Assembly: GCA_023415475.1 (NCBI GenBank)
Contig: JAEZKL010000089.1
Span: forward strand, 1 to 9,902
Length of the DNA: 9,902 nucleotides
Source: Bacillota bacterium
GTDB taxonomy: Bacteria > Bacillota > Clostridia > Lachnospirales > Lachnospiraceae
Reading direction: 5' to 3'
Below are positions 1 to 7,619 of this stretch, piece after piece (the first letter of the stretch is position 1; every line of letters starts with the position of its first letter). The position numbers were made by a program, and so were the translations under genes. The notes under the pieces were generated by a model that was not told where the DNA came from, searched no databases, and saw only the letters and a list, made by a program, of their open reading frames with translations.

Positions 1-177
1 GGCGAATAATCAGAAGCTCGGACAACCCCACAGTTGGCGAATAATGCGAAGTCAGCCCTACCTTGTATTAGGCGAATAACACGAAGCTCGGACAACCCCA
101 CGTTGGGCGAATAATGCGAAGTATCCCCTCCCGTACTATTAAAGCGAATAATGTGAAGCCCGCCCTACCCCGCATTA
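1..177 (-). repeat. Five tandem ~35-bp repeats (inverted form of the window's repeat family)
   Basis: Units begin at 1, 36, 71, 106 and 143, each with GGCGAATAAT (or AGCGAATAAT) followed by two variable bases and GAAGC or GAAGT, then a C-rich tail ending near TTA or GTT. Units 1+2 and 3+4 also match each other as a ~70-bp higher-order repeat (tail CTCGGACAACCCCAC in units 1 and 3). A degenerate sixth start, GGTGGATAATGG, lies at 178-189. The 12-mer ATAATGCGAAGT at 41-52 and 111-122 is the exact reverse complement of ACTTCGCATTAT at 8670-8681 and 9467-9478, so this cluster is in the opposite orientation to most right-hand copies. The array may continue beyond the left edge. Confidence 0.9.
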
Positions 178-209
178 GGTGGATAATGGTATTGTTAAGG
201 ATGTACAGT

Positions 210-1064
210 ATGAATAAGTTAGAATATGATAGTTTTTATAAGTTTATGGTATCAATGGGGGTAATCTTGTTTGTTGCCCCGATAATTGCTTTCAACTATC
301 TTATAAGTAGTCCGTATGATTTACATACCACTATTTCTGCATTGTCGGAACTATCGCCCTTAGCACAGCAAATAATTCAGATAAGGCAGCAATGCCTCTA
401 TAGTGCGGTTCGAATTGCTCCTATAGTTTGTATTGTTTCTTCAATAATTGGTATAATCTTTATTTTTTATGGAGCCGTAAAATGGCGTACTATACAGAAA
501 AAAATTGATAGTAAATATGACCTTGAAAATGAACACCTCAAGCTTAGTATTATTAAAATGAGCGAAGAAGACATAACCAAGAAAGTAAAAGCAGAAATAA
601 ATGAATTAGAGCCAGAAACACACGACCAAAACCTCCAGCATATATCTAAATCTCATTCATCTCAACGACTGCAAAAATATCTCCAGATTGAGGAAAGCGT
701 ATCAAAATATATTTATAAAAGATATTATAAAACACATGAAGTGGATATTCATATACGCTTAGACGCAACGGAATATGACATAATAGCTAGAGCACGAAAA
801 TGGGGTACGCAAGACTTGATCTTTGAAATTAAGTACATCGCAAAAAGTCCCTATTTCGGTATTCTAAAACAATTTAGTTTTAAGGTGTTGAACTTAAAGC
901 ATAATTATATGGGATCGACTAATCGCATCCCTGAAGCAGTATTATTCATAGTAATCAAAGATAGTGAATATGAAAAATGCAAACAACAGATCGATCAATA
1001 TTTTGAATCAAATGAAGCAGAAGATATCACAGTAGAATTACTTAAGGAGTCAGAGATAAGTTGA
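210..1064 (+). CDS. Membrane-anchored PD-(D/E)XK-like nuclease, putative defence protein
   Basis: This 284-residue protein has two predicted membrane helices (about residues 12-32 and 69-90), a charged helical linker (about 91-160) and a C-terminal domain. That domain carries D190, then FEIKY with E206 and K208, each on a predicted strand, which is the D...ExK arrangement of PD-(D/E)XK nucleases. The catalytic part would face the cytoplasm. The start at 210 has AAGG at 197-200 with a 9-base spacer. The frame is open upstream to an ATG at 114, but that ATG lies inside the tandem repeat, so it is rejected; in-frame ATGs at 186 and 201 remain possible. No closer family is recognised. Nuclease activity is inferred from the motif only. 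The gene stands alone between repeats, and its stop is 123 bases before the next start. Confidence 0.75.
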   Translation: MNKLEYDSFYKFMVSMGVILFVAPIIAFNYLISSPYDLHTTISALSELSPLAQQIIQIRQQCLYSAVRIAPIVCIVSSIIGIIFIFYGAVKWRTIQKKIDSKYDLENEHLKLSIIKMSEEDITKKVKAEINELEPETHDQNLQHISKSHSSQRLQKYLQIEESVSKYIYKRYYKTHEVDIHIRLDATEYDIIARARKWGTQDLIFEIKYIAKSPYFGILKQFSFKVLNLKHNYMGSTNRIPEAVLFIVIKDSEYEKCKQQIDQYFESNEAEDITVELLKESEIS

Positions 1065-1075
1065 AAAACGGACTA

Positions 1076-1106
1076 TTGAAAGGCTCAATTGCTGGCACAG
1101 TATAAT
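1076..1106 (+). promoter_or_regulatory. Possible sigma-70 type promoter for the DUF4365-like gene
   Basis: A perfect -10 box TATAAT lies at 1101-1106. The best -35 candidate is TTGAAA at 1076-1081, with a 19-base spacer that is longer than ideal. It is about 80 bases upstream of the next gene's start. The -10 is convincing; the -35 is weaker. Confidence 0.4.
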
Positions 1107-1118
1107 TATATTAGATCA

Positions 1119-1130
1119 CGAATAATGAAA
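1119..1130 (-). repeat. Degenerate single copy of the interspersed repeat
   Basis: CGAATAATGAAA, preceded by TTAGATCA, resembles the left-end unit junction TTA-GGCGAATAATGCGAAG in the same orientation. It sits in the gap between the membrane nuclease gene and the DUF4365-like gene. The match is short, so this copy is tentative. Confidence 0.35.
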
Positions 1131-1187
1131 TCACAACATAGACTCCCCTGAACTTTAGCTCACTTGTTATACGATAAGAGGTATCAG

Positions 1188-2960
1188 ATGGGAAATACAA
1201 ATACAACAGAGAAAAAAGCCACTAATATTATTGAAGCAACAATATTGAATTGTCCTTTTCTAGAACCATATATCGATAATAATGACAAGACTCCCTCATG
1301 GGATGGAAATGTATTTGTATATTGGAATAGAGAACATGATAAAGATAATTTTCGGGGTAAAGTTCCTGTTCAAGTTAAGGGAACCAAGAAGTTAAATTTG
1401 AACCAAGAAGAAATCTTTTATCCTGTTCAGGTTTCTGACCTAGTAAATTATAAACAAGACGGTGGTATTATATATTTTGTGGTTTATTTAAATGACAATA
1501 ACGAACACCAAATTTATTATGCAATGTTGCTTCCATACGATTTGTTTCATATATTGAAAAACATTGGCAGACAAAATAGAAAAAATATCAAATTTTTAAA
1601 ATATCCAGAGTATGACACAAATGAAATAACCAACATATTTGTCAATTTTCTAGTAGATCGCCCAAAACAAATGGCAGTTACTAGCAAAAACATATCCCTC
1701 GAAAGTCTAAAAGATAATGGAGTTGAGATTGAGAATCTCTCCTTTACCGTTACTGGGTTAGGTATCTCTGATAAAGGGCTTGGCAATTTCGTAACTACTC
1801 ATCAATTCTACATATATGCCAGACCAAAGGGCCTTGATATTGAGATCCCAGTAGATAAGCTATCTAACGCGATTTTTTCGGCTAATATAGACAAAAAAGT
1901 TGAAGTAGATGGAAAAATGTACTACTCTTCATGCACCATAATCTATATAAATGGTGATGCTATCGTAGAAATTGGCAAAAGCGTGCGAGTGAGGAACCTA
2001 AATAATAAGCGCGCTACTCTTGACTATAAATTCTCGGGTAATTTGTCTGAGCGAATCAAAGATGTAGATTTTCTAATTGCTGTACTTGAATCTGGAACAT
2101 TAACTATTAACGATATAACGTTTAATTTAGAGACAAAAGATAATGATCAACTTGTAATTGATATGCAAAGGCACCTTGACTATCTAAAAAAAGTAAAGCT
2201 TATGCTTGACCAACTTAATGTCGTAGAAGAGTTAGAATGCTCTAAAGTGTCTGCAAATGAAGAAGAAATCATTAGGGCTCTTATCGATTCCTTAGTATTT
2301 CATCGTAATATCCATTTAAACAATACTACTGATACTATTACATATGGAACTCTACATATTGCAAATTTAGCTATTATGGTATTTTGCTTTAAACAAAATG
2401 ATGACCTTTATAGGGTGGAAAACTTCTTTAAGGATCATACAATAATGTATTCGCCTAGTGTGGAAGGACTTACCAGCCTTAAAGGCTCTCATTATATGCT
2501 TTTGGATAAATGCAATTTTCTTCATACTTCAAATATAGATTATGAACAAATATATGAATCACTCATAGGTTCGGAACCATCAGAGCACTTTTTTAACTTA
2601 GCGATTTTATTATTGCTTGATATGATTAACGCATATGACGAGCAAGAAAATAAAGATGATAAGCTGTTCAATCTTGCAGAAAAGTTCTGTAATTGGCTTT
2701 CCCAAAAACAACCTGGACCCATAATGAAATTAAATCAACTCCAGCTGGTGAAACGCAAGCGCGCATTTCTCCTTGAAGAATGTGCGGAATTAGCACTAAT
2801 TAAAACATTAACTACTGATACAAGTATTCTTTGTGGCGTAAATATCCTATTAGAAAACTTCGATGCTGCTAATGAATTGTTTGGTAATCTTTCTATTGAG
2901 AAGAGACAAGAGTTTATTAATTACCCAATATTTCATCTGTGGAAGAAGCTGGTCCCCTGA
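1188..2960 (+). CDS. DUF4365-like N-terminal nuclease domain protein with large unknown C-terminal region
   Basis: The protein is 590 residues. The N-terminal ~140 residues look like DUF4365: a helix TEKKATNIIEATIL with E16, then PSWDG with D39, and VPVQVKGT with Q62 and K64. This is a PD-(D/E)XK-type core with the common QxK variant of the third motif. Proteins with this domain are frequent in defence islands, and a DNA-cleaving role is predicted, not shown. Residues ~150-590 contain mixed strands and long helices, with no domain I recognise; they may sense a trigger or bind a partner. The ATG at 1188 has AAGAGG at 1176-1181 with a 6-base spacer, better than the in-frame TTG at 1164. It is AT-rich like the preceding gene and unlike the following helicase. 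Confidence 0.8.
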   Translation: MGNTNTTEKKATNIIEATILNCPFLEPYIDNNDKTPSWDGNVFVYWNREHDKDNFRGKVPVQVKGTKKLNLNQEEIFYPVQVSDLVNYKQDGGIIYFVVYLNDNNEHQIYYAMLLPYDLFHILKNIGRQNRKNIKFLKYPEYDTNEITNIFVNFLVDRPKQMAVTSKNISLESLKDNGVEIENLSFTVTGLGISDKGLGNFVTTHQFYIYARPKGLDIEIPVDKLSNAIFSANIDKKVEVDGKMYYSSCTIIYINGDAIVEIGKSVRVRNLNNKRATLDYKFSGNLSERIKDVDFLIAVLESGTLTINDITFNLETKDNDQLVIDMQRHLDYLKKVKLMLDQLNVVEELECSKVSANEEEIIRALIDSLVFHRNIHLNNTTDTITYGTLHIANLAIMVFCFKQNDDLYRVENFFKDHTIMYSPSVEGLTSLKGSHYMLLDKCNFLHTSNIDYEQIYESLIGSEPSEHFFNLAILLLLDMINAYDEQENKDDKLFNLAEKFCNWLSQKQPGPIMKLNQLQLVKRKRAFLLEECAELALIKTLTTDTSILCGVNILLENFDAANELFGNLSIEKRQEFINYPIFHLWKKLVP

Positions 2961-3010
2961 AAATTTAGGCTTCATTATAGTGGACATTATTTATATACAC
3001 CTTCTATGAC

Positions 3011-3068
3011 GCGAATTTCCCATTAATTTGATGCTTCACGCAATTATAGATGAACTGCCGAAATGAGA
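3011..3068 (+). repeat. Degenerate copies of the interspersed repeat
   Basis: Between the DUF4365-like gene and the helicase, GCGAATTTCCCATTAATTTG (3011-3030) resembles GAACTTCCCATTATGTTTA at 7554-7572. GCTTCACGCAATTATAGA (from 3034) and GAACTGCCGAAATGAG (from 3052) resemble ACTTCGCATTATGTTTA and GAACTTCCGATTATG. All have several mismatches and are likely decayed copies. Confidence 0.4.
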
Positions 3069-3132
3069 TTTTAGAAGATGAGTTGCTAACTTTTGCATTT
3101 AATAAAAAGAAATCTATTGCTAAGGCGGTCGT

Positions 3133-5553
3133 ATGACGTTTCAAGAAGTGGCGGTAGAAAGCGCCGCAATCTACTATCAATATCTTACCGATAACAACCG
3201 CGGTGTTATCGAATATAAAGTGGACCGCATTGCCGAAGAAGGTGATTGCTACGTGCTAAGCCTTTCTAGCAAACTAAAACAGTCCGAAGCTGTACAGGTC
3301 AAAATCCATAATGAAATTTACAGCCAAGAACAGATAAAACCAATTGAGTATGACGCAAGCCGTCGGATACTTAAAGTTCGCCCCAAGGGTGAGGCCCGTA
3401 ATCATCTTGCGAAAGCGCCTTCCACCAGTATTGTGGTTATTTCTGACCTTCGTTTCCTTGTTAGGCGTGTGGAGAACTGGTATAGAGCGAACGGCGATTA
3501 TTTACAGCTTCCCGTAGCTTTTCCAAGTGTCGAATACCAGGAGATTGATAGTTTGCACCAATCTCCTTCAGAAGATCAGCGGCTTGCGATTGAAGGCGCT
3601 CTTTCGGTGCCGTTTTCCTACGTCTGGGGGGCCCCGGGTACCGGTAAAACACGATTCGTTTTGGCAAGATGTATTCTGTCCTTTATCAGGGACGGTAAAC
3701 GCGTTTTAGTCTCGGCGCCGACCAATAATGCCGTAGAGCAGACACTTTACGGCGTCCTTTCTGTTCTTGAAGAATCAGGTGTACAGCTTGAAAAAGTATT
3801 ACGTCTCGGAATTCCGTCCTATGATTTTGCGGCTAAATATCCATCGCTATGCGAGGATGCCGCCGTCGCCCGTAAGTTGGCTGAAATTAACGATCAAATA
3901 ACCATCATTGAAAACCGGATTTCTGAAAATGAAGATCTGATTGGGCTGTTGCCTGAGTATCGGAAATTTTCCGAATTTGAAAGTGCGCTCAGGCGTTGTG
4001 AGGACGAATTGCCGACGCTGCTAGAGCGGCTACACGGCCTTTATCAACAAACAGCGGAGATAGATAATGCTATGATAGTCCTTGACGGCAAAGCATCGCT
4101 TGCCGCTAAAGGGATTCAACAGCTAAAGGATGAGGAGATTCAGTCTGCACGTCAAGTCAAAGCTTTGAACGATCAAGTTAAGAAATATAGTACAGGGATC
4201 CTACGGAAACTAATGCAGGGACGTTATGAAAGCTATGCTTCTCAATTGCAGAAAGCGATTAAAGACTTCGACAGTATTACAGAACGAAGAAAGCAATATA
4301 ATCAGACACTAGATGAATGTGCTTCAAAAAAGAAGGATTTATATGGTCAATTGGAGCATATAACCCGTGCCATTCAAACCTATATAAAAAGCGTTGGAAG
4401 TCTCACTACGTTCTCAAAAGAGCTTTTTGATGCGGCCTCAAGGATAAGTAAAGAAAGTTATATTAAAGATGTTTTAACCATCAGAACTGCGATAGGAAAT
4501 AATCGGAGGCTACTTGAAAAAAACGTCCCCAAATACAAAAAGCTCTTGACTGTATCTGAGGAAGAGTTGTTTAGCCGTGGATCAATGCTAAAAGGGGAAA
4601 AAAACGACTATCTTGCTCAGCGTGAAGAAATCGAATCTAACAGCATAGGCACAAGATTGAATCGGTGCCAGGTTCTAGCGGGGACAGTTGATACTTGCCT
4701 GAGCCGGGTGCCCCCGAACGGCGATTTCAGGCCTGATCATGTGTTCTTGGATGAAGCTGGATACTGTTCGTTAATAAAAGGGGTCACTCTTTTGGCTTAT
4801 CATTGCCCCGTTACGTTCCTCGGTGATCATATGCAACTTCCTCCGGTTTGTGAGATGGGTGACGAATTGTTTGAGCAAGAAAAATATGCGCCGGTATCTC
4901 TGTGGGCTCAATCGGCCCTTTATGCGGAGGATGTCCTCTCAAAGCATCCGTATGATCTCTACATCGATTATCGGAATCATGAGCCTGCATGTTTTCGGCT
5001 AATGGAAAAGTTCGATTTAATCCATACATACCGCTTCGGAGAATTACTTGCGAGTGTGTTGGCCTCCTATGTCTATCCCAACAAATTTTATGGCGATAGC
5101 AATTATGATACGGATATTTTTTATATCAATGCGCCTAATGAGAGAGGTTCTCGCCAAAGAATCAGCATATCAGAATGCGAAGCTGTTGTTCGCTATATTA
5201 GCAAGACCGATGAGAAAAATATCGGAATTATTACGCCGTATAATAATCAGCGGTATGCGCTAAAGACAATGATGAAAAGAAACCGCGACCTTGATGATTC
5301 TATTTTGACGGTCCATGGCTCTCAAGGAAGAGAGTGGGACACTGTTTTATTCAGTGTGGTTGATACGACAAATAAATGGTTTACCGATTCCCTGTCTCAA
5401 ATTAGTAACGGAAGGAATGTCATCAATACCGCTGTGAGCCGCGCAAGAAAGAAACTTATCATTGTCTGTGACGTTGGCTATTGGTCAGCCCAGCATCGGC
5501 AGTTAATAGGATTGTTGTTGTCTGTGGCAAAAGAAATCCGATTTGAACAATAA
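3133..5553 (+). CDS. UPF1/DNA2-like superfamily 1 helicase with long coiled-coil insertion
   Basis: This 806-residue ATP-dependent nucleic acid helicase or translocase shows all core SF1 motifs: Q motif around Q149, Walker A GAPGTGKT (166-173), motif Ia VLVSAPTNNAVE (191-202), Walker B VFLDEAG (537-543), motif III TFLGDHMQLPPV (561-572), motif IV YRNHE (613-617), ITPYNNQ (700-706), motif V TVHGSQGREWDTV (726-738) and motif VI NTAVSRARKKLII (765-777). Residues 1-140 form a strand-rich N-terminal domain. Between motifs Ia and II, about residues 245-505 are charged helices likely to form a coiled coil or stalk, much longer than the loop in minimal helicases. No nuclease domain is seen. The ATG follows AAGGCGG at 3122-3128. 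The gene is visibly more GC-rich than its neighbours, suggesting separate origin. UPF1-like helicases occur in antiviral systems such as Mokosh; this one lacks the partner genes of Mokosh here. Confidence 0.92.
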   Translation: MTFQEVAVESAAIYYQYLTDNNRGVIEYKVDRIAEEGDCYVLSLSSKLKQSEAVQVKIHNEIYSQEQIKPIEYDASRRILKVRPKGEARNHLAKAPSTSIVVISDLRFLVRRVENWYRANGDYLQLPVAFPSVEYQEIDSLHQSPSEDQRLAIEGALSVPFSYVWGAPGTGKTRFVLARCILSFIRDGKRVLVSAPTNNAVEQTLYGVLSVLEESGVQLEKVLRLGIPSYDFAAKYPSLCEDAAVARKLAEINDQITIIENRISENEDLIGLLPEYRKFSEFESALRRCEDELPTLLERLHGLYQQTAEIDNAMIVLDGKASLAAKGIQQLKDEEIQSARQVKALNDQVKKYSTGILRKLMQGRYESYASQLQKAIKDFDSITERRKQYNQTLDECASKKKDLYGQLEHITRAIQTYIKSVGSLTTFSKELFDAASRISKESYIKDVLTIRTAIGNNRRLLEKNVPKYKKLLTVSEEELFSRGSMLKGEKNDYLAQREEIESNSIGTRLNRCQVLAGTVDTCLSRVPPNGDFRPDHVFLDEAGYCSLIKGVTLLAYHCPVTFLGDHMQLPPVCEMGDELFEQEKYAPVSLWAQSALYAEDVLSKHPYDLYIDYRNHEPACFRLMEKFDLIHTYRFGELLASVLASYVYPNKFYGDSNYDTDIFYINAPNERGSRQRISISECEAVVRYISKTDEKNIGIITPYNNQRYALKTMMKRNRDLDDSILTVHGSQGREWDTVLFSVVDTTNKWFTDSLSQISNGRNVINTAVSRARKKLIIVCDVGYWSAQHRQLIGLLLSVAKEIRFEQ

Positions 5554-5591
5554 AATAATATGCTGAAGCAGTGCCCAAACAAAATGATATA

Positions 5592-5631
5592 TTGCAGATA
5601 GGTATACATACTCGATACAATAATATGTATC
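5592..5631 (+). promoter_or_regulatory. Promoter of the DUF2971-TIR operon with overlapping dyad
   Basis: TTGCAG (5592-5597), an 18-base spacer and TACAAT (5616-5621) form a good sigma-70 type promoter. The first gene starts about 50 bases after the -10. GATACA (5614-5619) and TGTATC (5626-5631) form a dyad with a 6-base gap covering the -10, and ATACATA (5604-5610) with TATGTAT (5624-5630) forms a second. A repressor could bind there; this is inference, and no regulator gene is in view. Confidence 0.55.
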
Positions 5632-5672
5632 ATAACATCCAATTTATATGCTATTAAATAAGGAGAATAAGG

Positions 5673-6551
5673 ATGAAAAATCCTAAACTCTATAAATATC
5701 GATATTTCAGTGAGAATATCGTGTCTCGGTTTGGCTTGCCTGATGGAGAACAGATTTCACAATGGGAACAAGTCTTATATGATGGCCTCATTTTTCCTGC
5801 CCATCCAGAATCTTTTAATGATCCATATGATTGTGATTTTTTAGTAGATAGCGATTTTCTTGAAAGTCATCTTATGCGTGAGCTGCTAATTAGGCAACTA
5901 TCCTCGCGATGTACACTTACGCAATACGAAAAAGAATCTATTATGATAAACGATGATGTTGATAAAGTCTTGAGAGAAGTTTTCTTTCACCATTTTAAAG
6001 TTAGAAATAAACACTTTTTGCAATCTATGAAGGAAGACATAAACAAAGCAATAAAATCTGCAAAATCAGTTTTACAAGTTACCTGTTTTTCGGAAGTTAA
6101 TGATTCCATTTTAATGTGGAGTCACTATGCGCAGAATCACAGTGGCTTCTGTATTGAGTATGACTTTAACAACTGGGAAAGCAAAAAGCATTTAAAACCA
6201 GTAAAGTATATTAAAGACCGACATACAATACGAGGAAACGATTTAGGTGACAAAACACGGAATATTGGAACTATCATTATTGACGAGACCTTATATAAAG
6301 CAGATGTTTGGAGTTATGAAAGGGAATGGAGAATTATCTTTACGAATCCTTCTCTTTCACACCCTGAGTACAATGGTAAAACACTCGTATTTTACTTTAA
6401 AGACTTCATTACAGGGGTTTATCTTGGAGCGCAGGCGCAAAAAAAATACATACAGAAGATATGCGAACATTTTTCTAAGACAAGTATCCCTGTTTATCAA
6501 ATGCAAATGAGGCAAGACAAATATGAACTTGTAGCTACGCGATTACAATAG
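5673..6551 (+). CDS. DUF2971 family protein, probable first gene of a TIR defence pair
   Basis: The 292-residue protein matches the DUF2971 pattern along its length: LYKYRYFS (6-13), SFNDPYDC (47-54), CFSE (138-141), MWSHYAQNHSGFCIEYD (148-164) and EREWRII (216-222). It has no signal peptide or membrane helix, so it should be cytoplasmic. The biochemical role of DUF2971 is not established to my knowledge. The highly conserved polar residues (N49, D50, W149, H151, E162, E216, E218, R220) suggest an enzyme or ligand-binding site. The start is well supported by AGGAG at 5661-5665 with a 7-base spacer. The stop is 55 bases before the TIR gene, with no repeat and no terminator between, so both are likely co-transcribed from the promoter at 5592. 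The partnership suggests it is the effector, sensor or antagonist of the TIR enzyme; which one cannot be told from sequence. Confidence 0.9.
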   Translation: MKNPKLYKYRYFSENIVSRFGLPDGEQISQWEQVLYDGLIFPAHPESFNDPYDCDFLVDSDFLESHLMRELLIRQLSSRCTLTQYEKESIMINDDVDKVLREVFFHHFKVRNKHFLQSMKEDINKAIKSAKSVLQVTCFSEVNDSILMWSHYAQNHSGFCIEYDFNNWESKKHLKPVKYIKDRHTIRGNDLGDKTRNIGTIIIDETLYKADVWSYEREWRIIFTNPSLSHPEYNGKTLVFYFKDFITGVYLGAQAQKKYIQKICEHFSKTSIPVYQMQMRQDKYELVATRLQ

Positions 6552-6606
6552 GGCTTTCGTTACTCTATTAATATACAATTTGGCTTTACTTGAAAGGTGG
6601 TTGCTT

Positions 6607-7479
6607 ATGGATATAAAAGAGAAATTACATCGTTTGTCTTTTCTTAGAAATGAAATGATGAAAGCTGGACCTGCTAATATAGATGATATGGAACCCACAA
6701 TATGTCAGGTGTTTAAAGATATTTTTGGTATAGGCAGTGAGTATACCAAAAAGGCAGGAAAAATACATGGTGGCTTTATAGTTCCATCTGCTGTTAAATT
6801 GATGTATGGTCAATCAACCAAAGAACAATATAATGCAGAGAAATTCAAAATGTACATGAATTTGATTATGCAAGCTGAAGCATATATTTCTGTTGATGAG
6901 TATGAAAGTACATTTGTTGAGACTACAGGAGGACAAGCGGGCCATTCTAAAAAACCATGCATTTTCTTATCATATTGTTGGGCTGATACGGATAACGCAA
7001 ATATGATAGACGATTACCTTTTAGAAAAAGGTATTAAAGTTACTCGAGATATTCGAGGGGTTGATAATTGGCAGAGTCTAAAAGATTTTATGCAAACAAT
7101 AAGGGATAATGATTTTGCTATATTGCTTATCAGTGATTCGTATTTGAAATCTACAAATTGTATGTATGAAGCGCTTGAAATAATGAAAGAGCCAAGATAT
7201 CGTACGCGAATTTTTCCAGCAGTCATTGATGCCATTATTTATTCAACTGATAAGCAGTTTGAATACGTCAAATATTGGGAGAGTAGAGTAAGAATTTTAA
7301 AAGGAAATTTATCAACATTGGAATATACAAATGGGCTTGCCCTCGGTCATGAATTAAAAAAAGCAGAGGATATTTCTCGTTCGATTGCTGATTTTTTAGT
7401 TAACATTTCAGACATGAAAAATCCAGACATAGATAACATTAGTGAAGCCATATACCGTAAATTGAAAAAGTTACTGTGA
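6607..7479 (+). CDS. TIR-domain protein, predicted NAD-consuming or signalling enzyme
   Basis: The 290-residue protein has a TIR domain at about 117-210: strand A with PCIFLSYCWAD (117-127), strand B with VTRDIRGVD (145-153), and DFAILLISDSYLKSTNCMYEAL (169-190, given here as segments DFAILLISD and CMYEAL), where E188 is the expected catalytic glutamate. Bacterial TIR domains in defence typically cleave NAD+ or make ADP-ribose signal molecules. Residues 1-105 are an unrecognised, mainly helical N-terminal domain, and 215-290 form a C-terminal helical tail. It is not a minimal Thoeris ThsB, and no ThsA-like gene is nearby. The ATG at 6607 has AAAGGTGG at 6593-6600 with a 6-base spacer; the in-frame TTG at 6580 lies upstream of this site and is rejected. 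It follows the DUF2971 gene and precedes a repeat pair. Confidence 0.9.
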   Translation: MDIKEKLHRLSFLRNEMMKAGPANIDDMEPTICQVFKDIFGIGSEYTKKAGKIHGGFIVPSAVKLMYGQSTKEQYNAEKFKMYMNLIMQAEAYISVDEYESTFVETTGGQAGHSKKPCIFLSYCWADTDNANMIDDYLLEKGIKVTRDIRGVDNWQSLKDFMQTIRDNDFAILLISDSYLKSTNCMYEALEIMKEPRYRTRIFPAVIDAIIYSTDKQFEYVKYWESRVRILKGNLSTLEYTNGLALGHELKKAEDISRSIADFLVNISDMKNPDIDNISEAIYRKLKKLL

Positions 7480-7517
7480 TATTTAACGGAATGCTACTTG
7501 GAAATGAACTTGACACA

Positions 7518-7572
7518 CGAACTTCTCATTATGCTTAGCAACGGCGATGAAGTGAACTTCCCATTATGTTTA
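7518..7572 (+). repeat. Pair of interspersed repeats 35 bp apart, downstream of the TIR gene
   Basis: CGAACTTCTCATTATGCTTA (7518-7537) and GAACTTCCCATTATGTTTA (7554-7572) are two close copies in direct orientation. Their GAACTTC starts are exactly 35 bp apart (7519 and 7554), the same period as the left-end array but in inverted orientation relative to it. Confidence 0.85.
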
Positions 7573-7619
7573 CCTGAGACTTATCGATAAAAAGGAATTT
7601 GTTCGAAAAAGTGATATAT

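Noticed and set aside
1..177. CRISPR array
   Set aside because: The ~35-bp units abut each other with no unique spacers, the tails are repeated too, and no cas gene is present.
114..209. N-terminal extension of the membrane nuclease
   Set aside because: The upstream start and first codons are repeat sequence; ATG 210 has a usable ribosome binding site.
6607..7479. Thoeris system
   Set aside because: The TIR protein has a long extra N-terminal domain, and no SIR2, macro or other ThsA-like gene is present; the neighbour is DUF2971.
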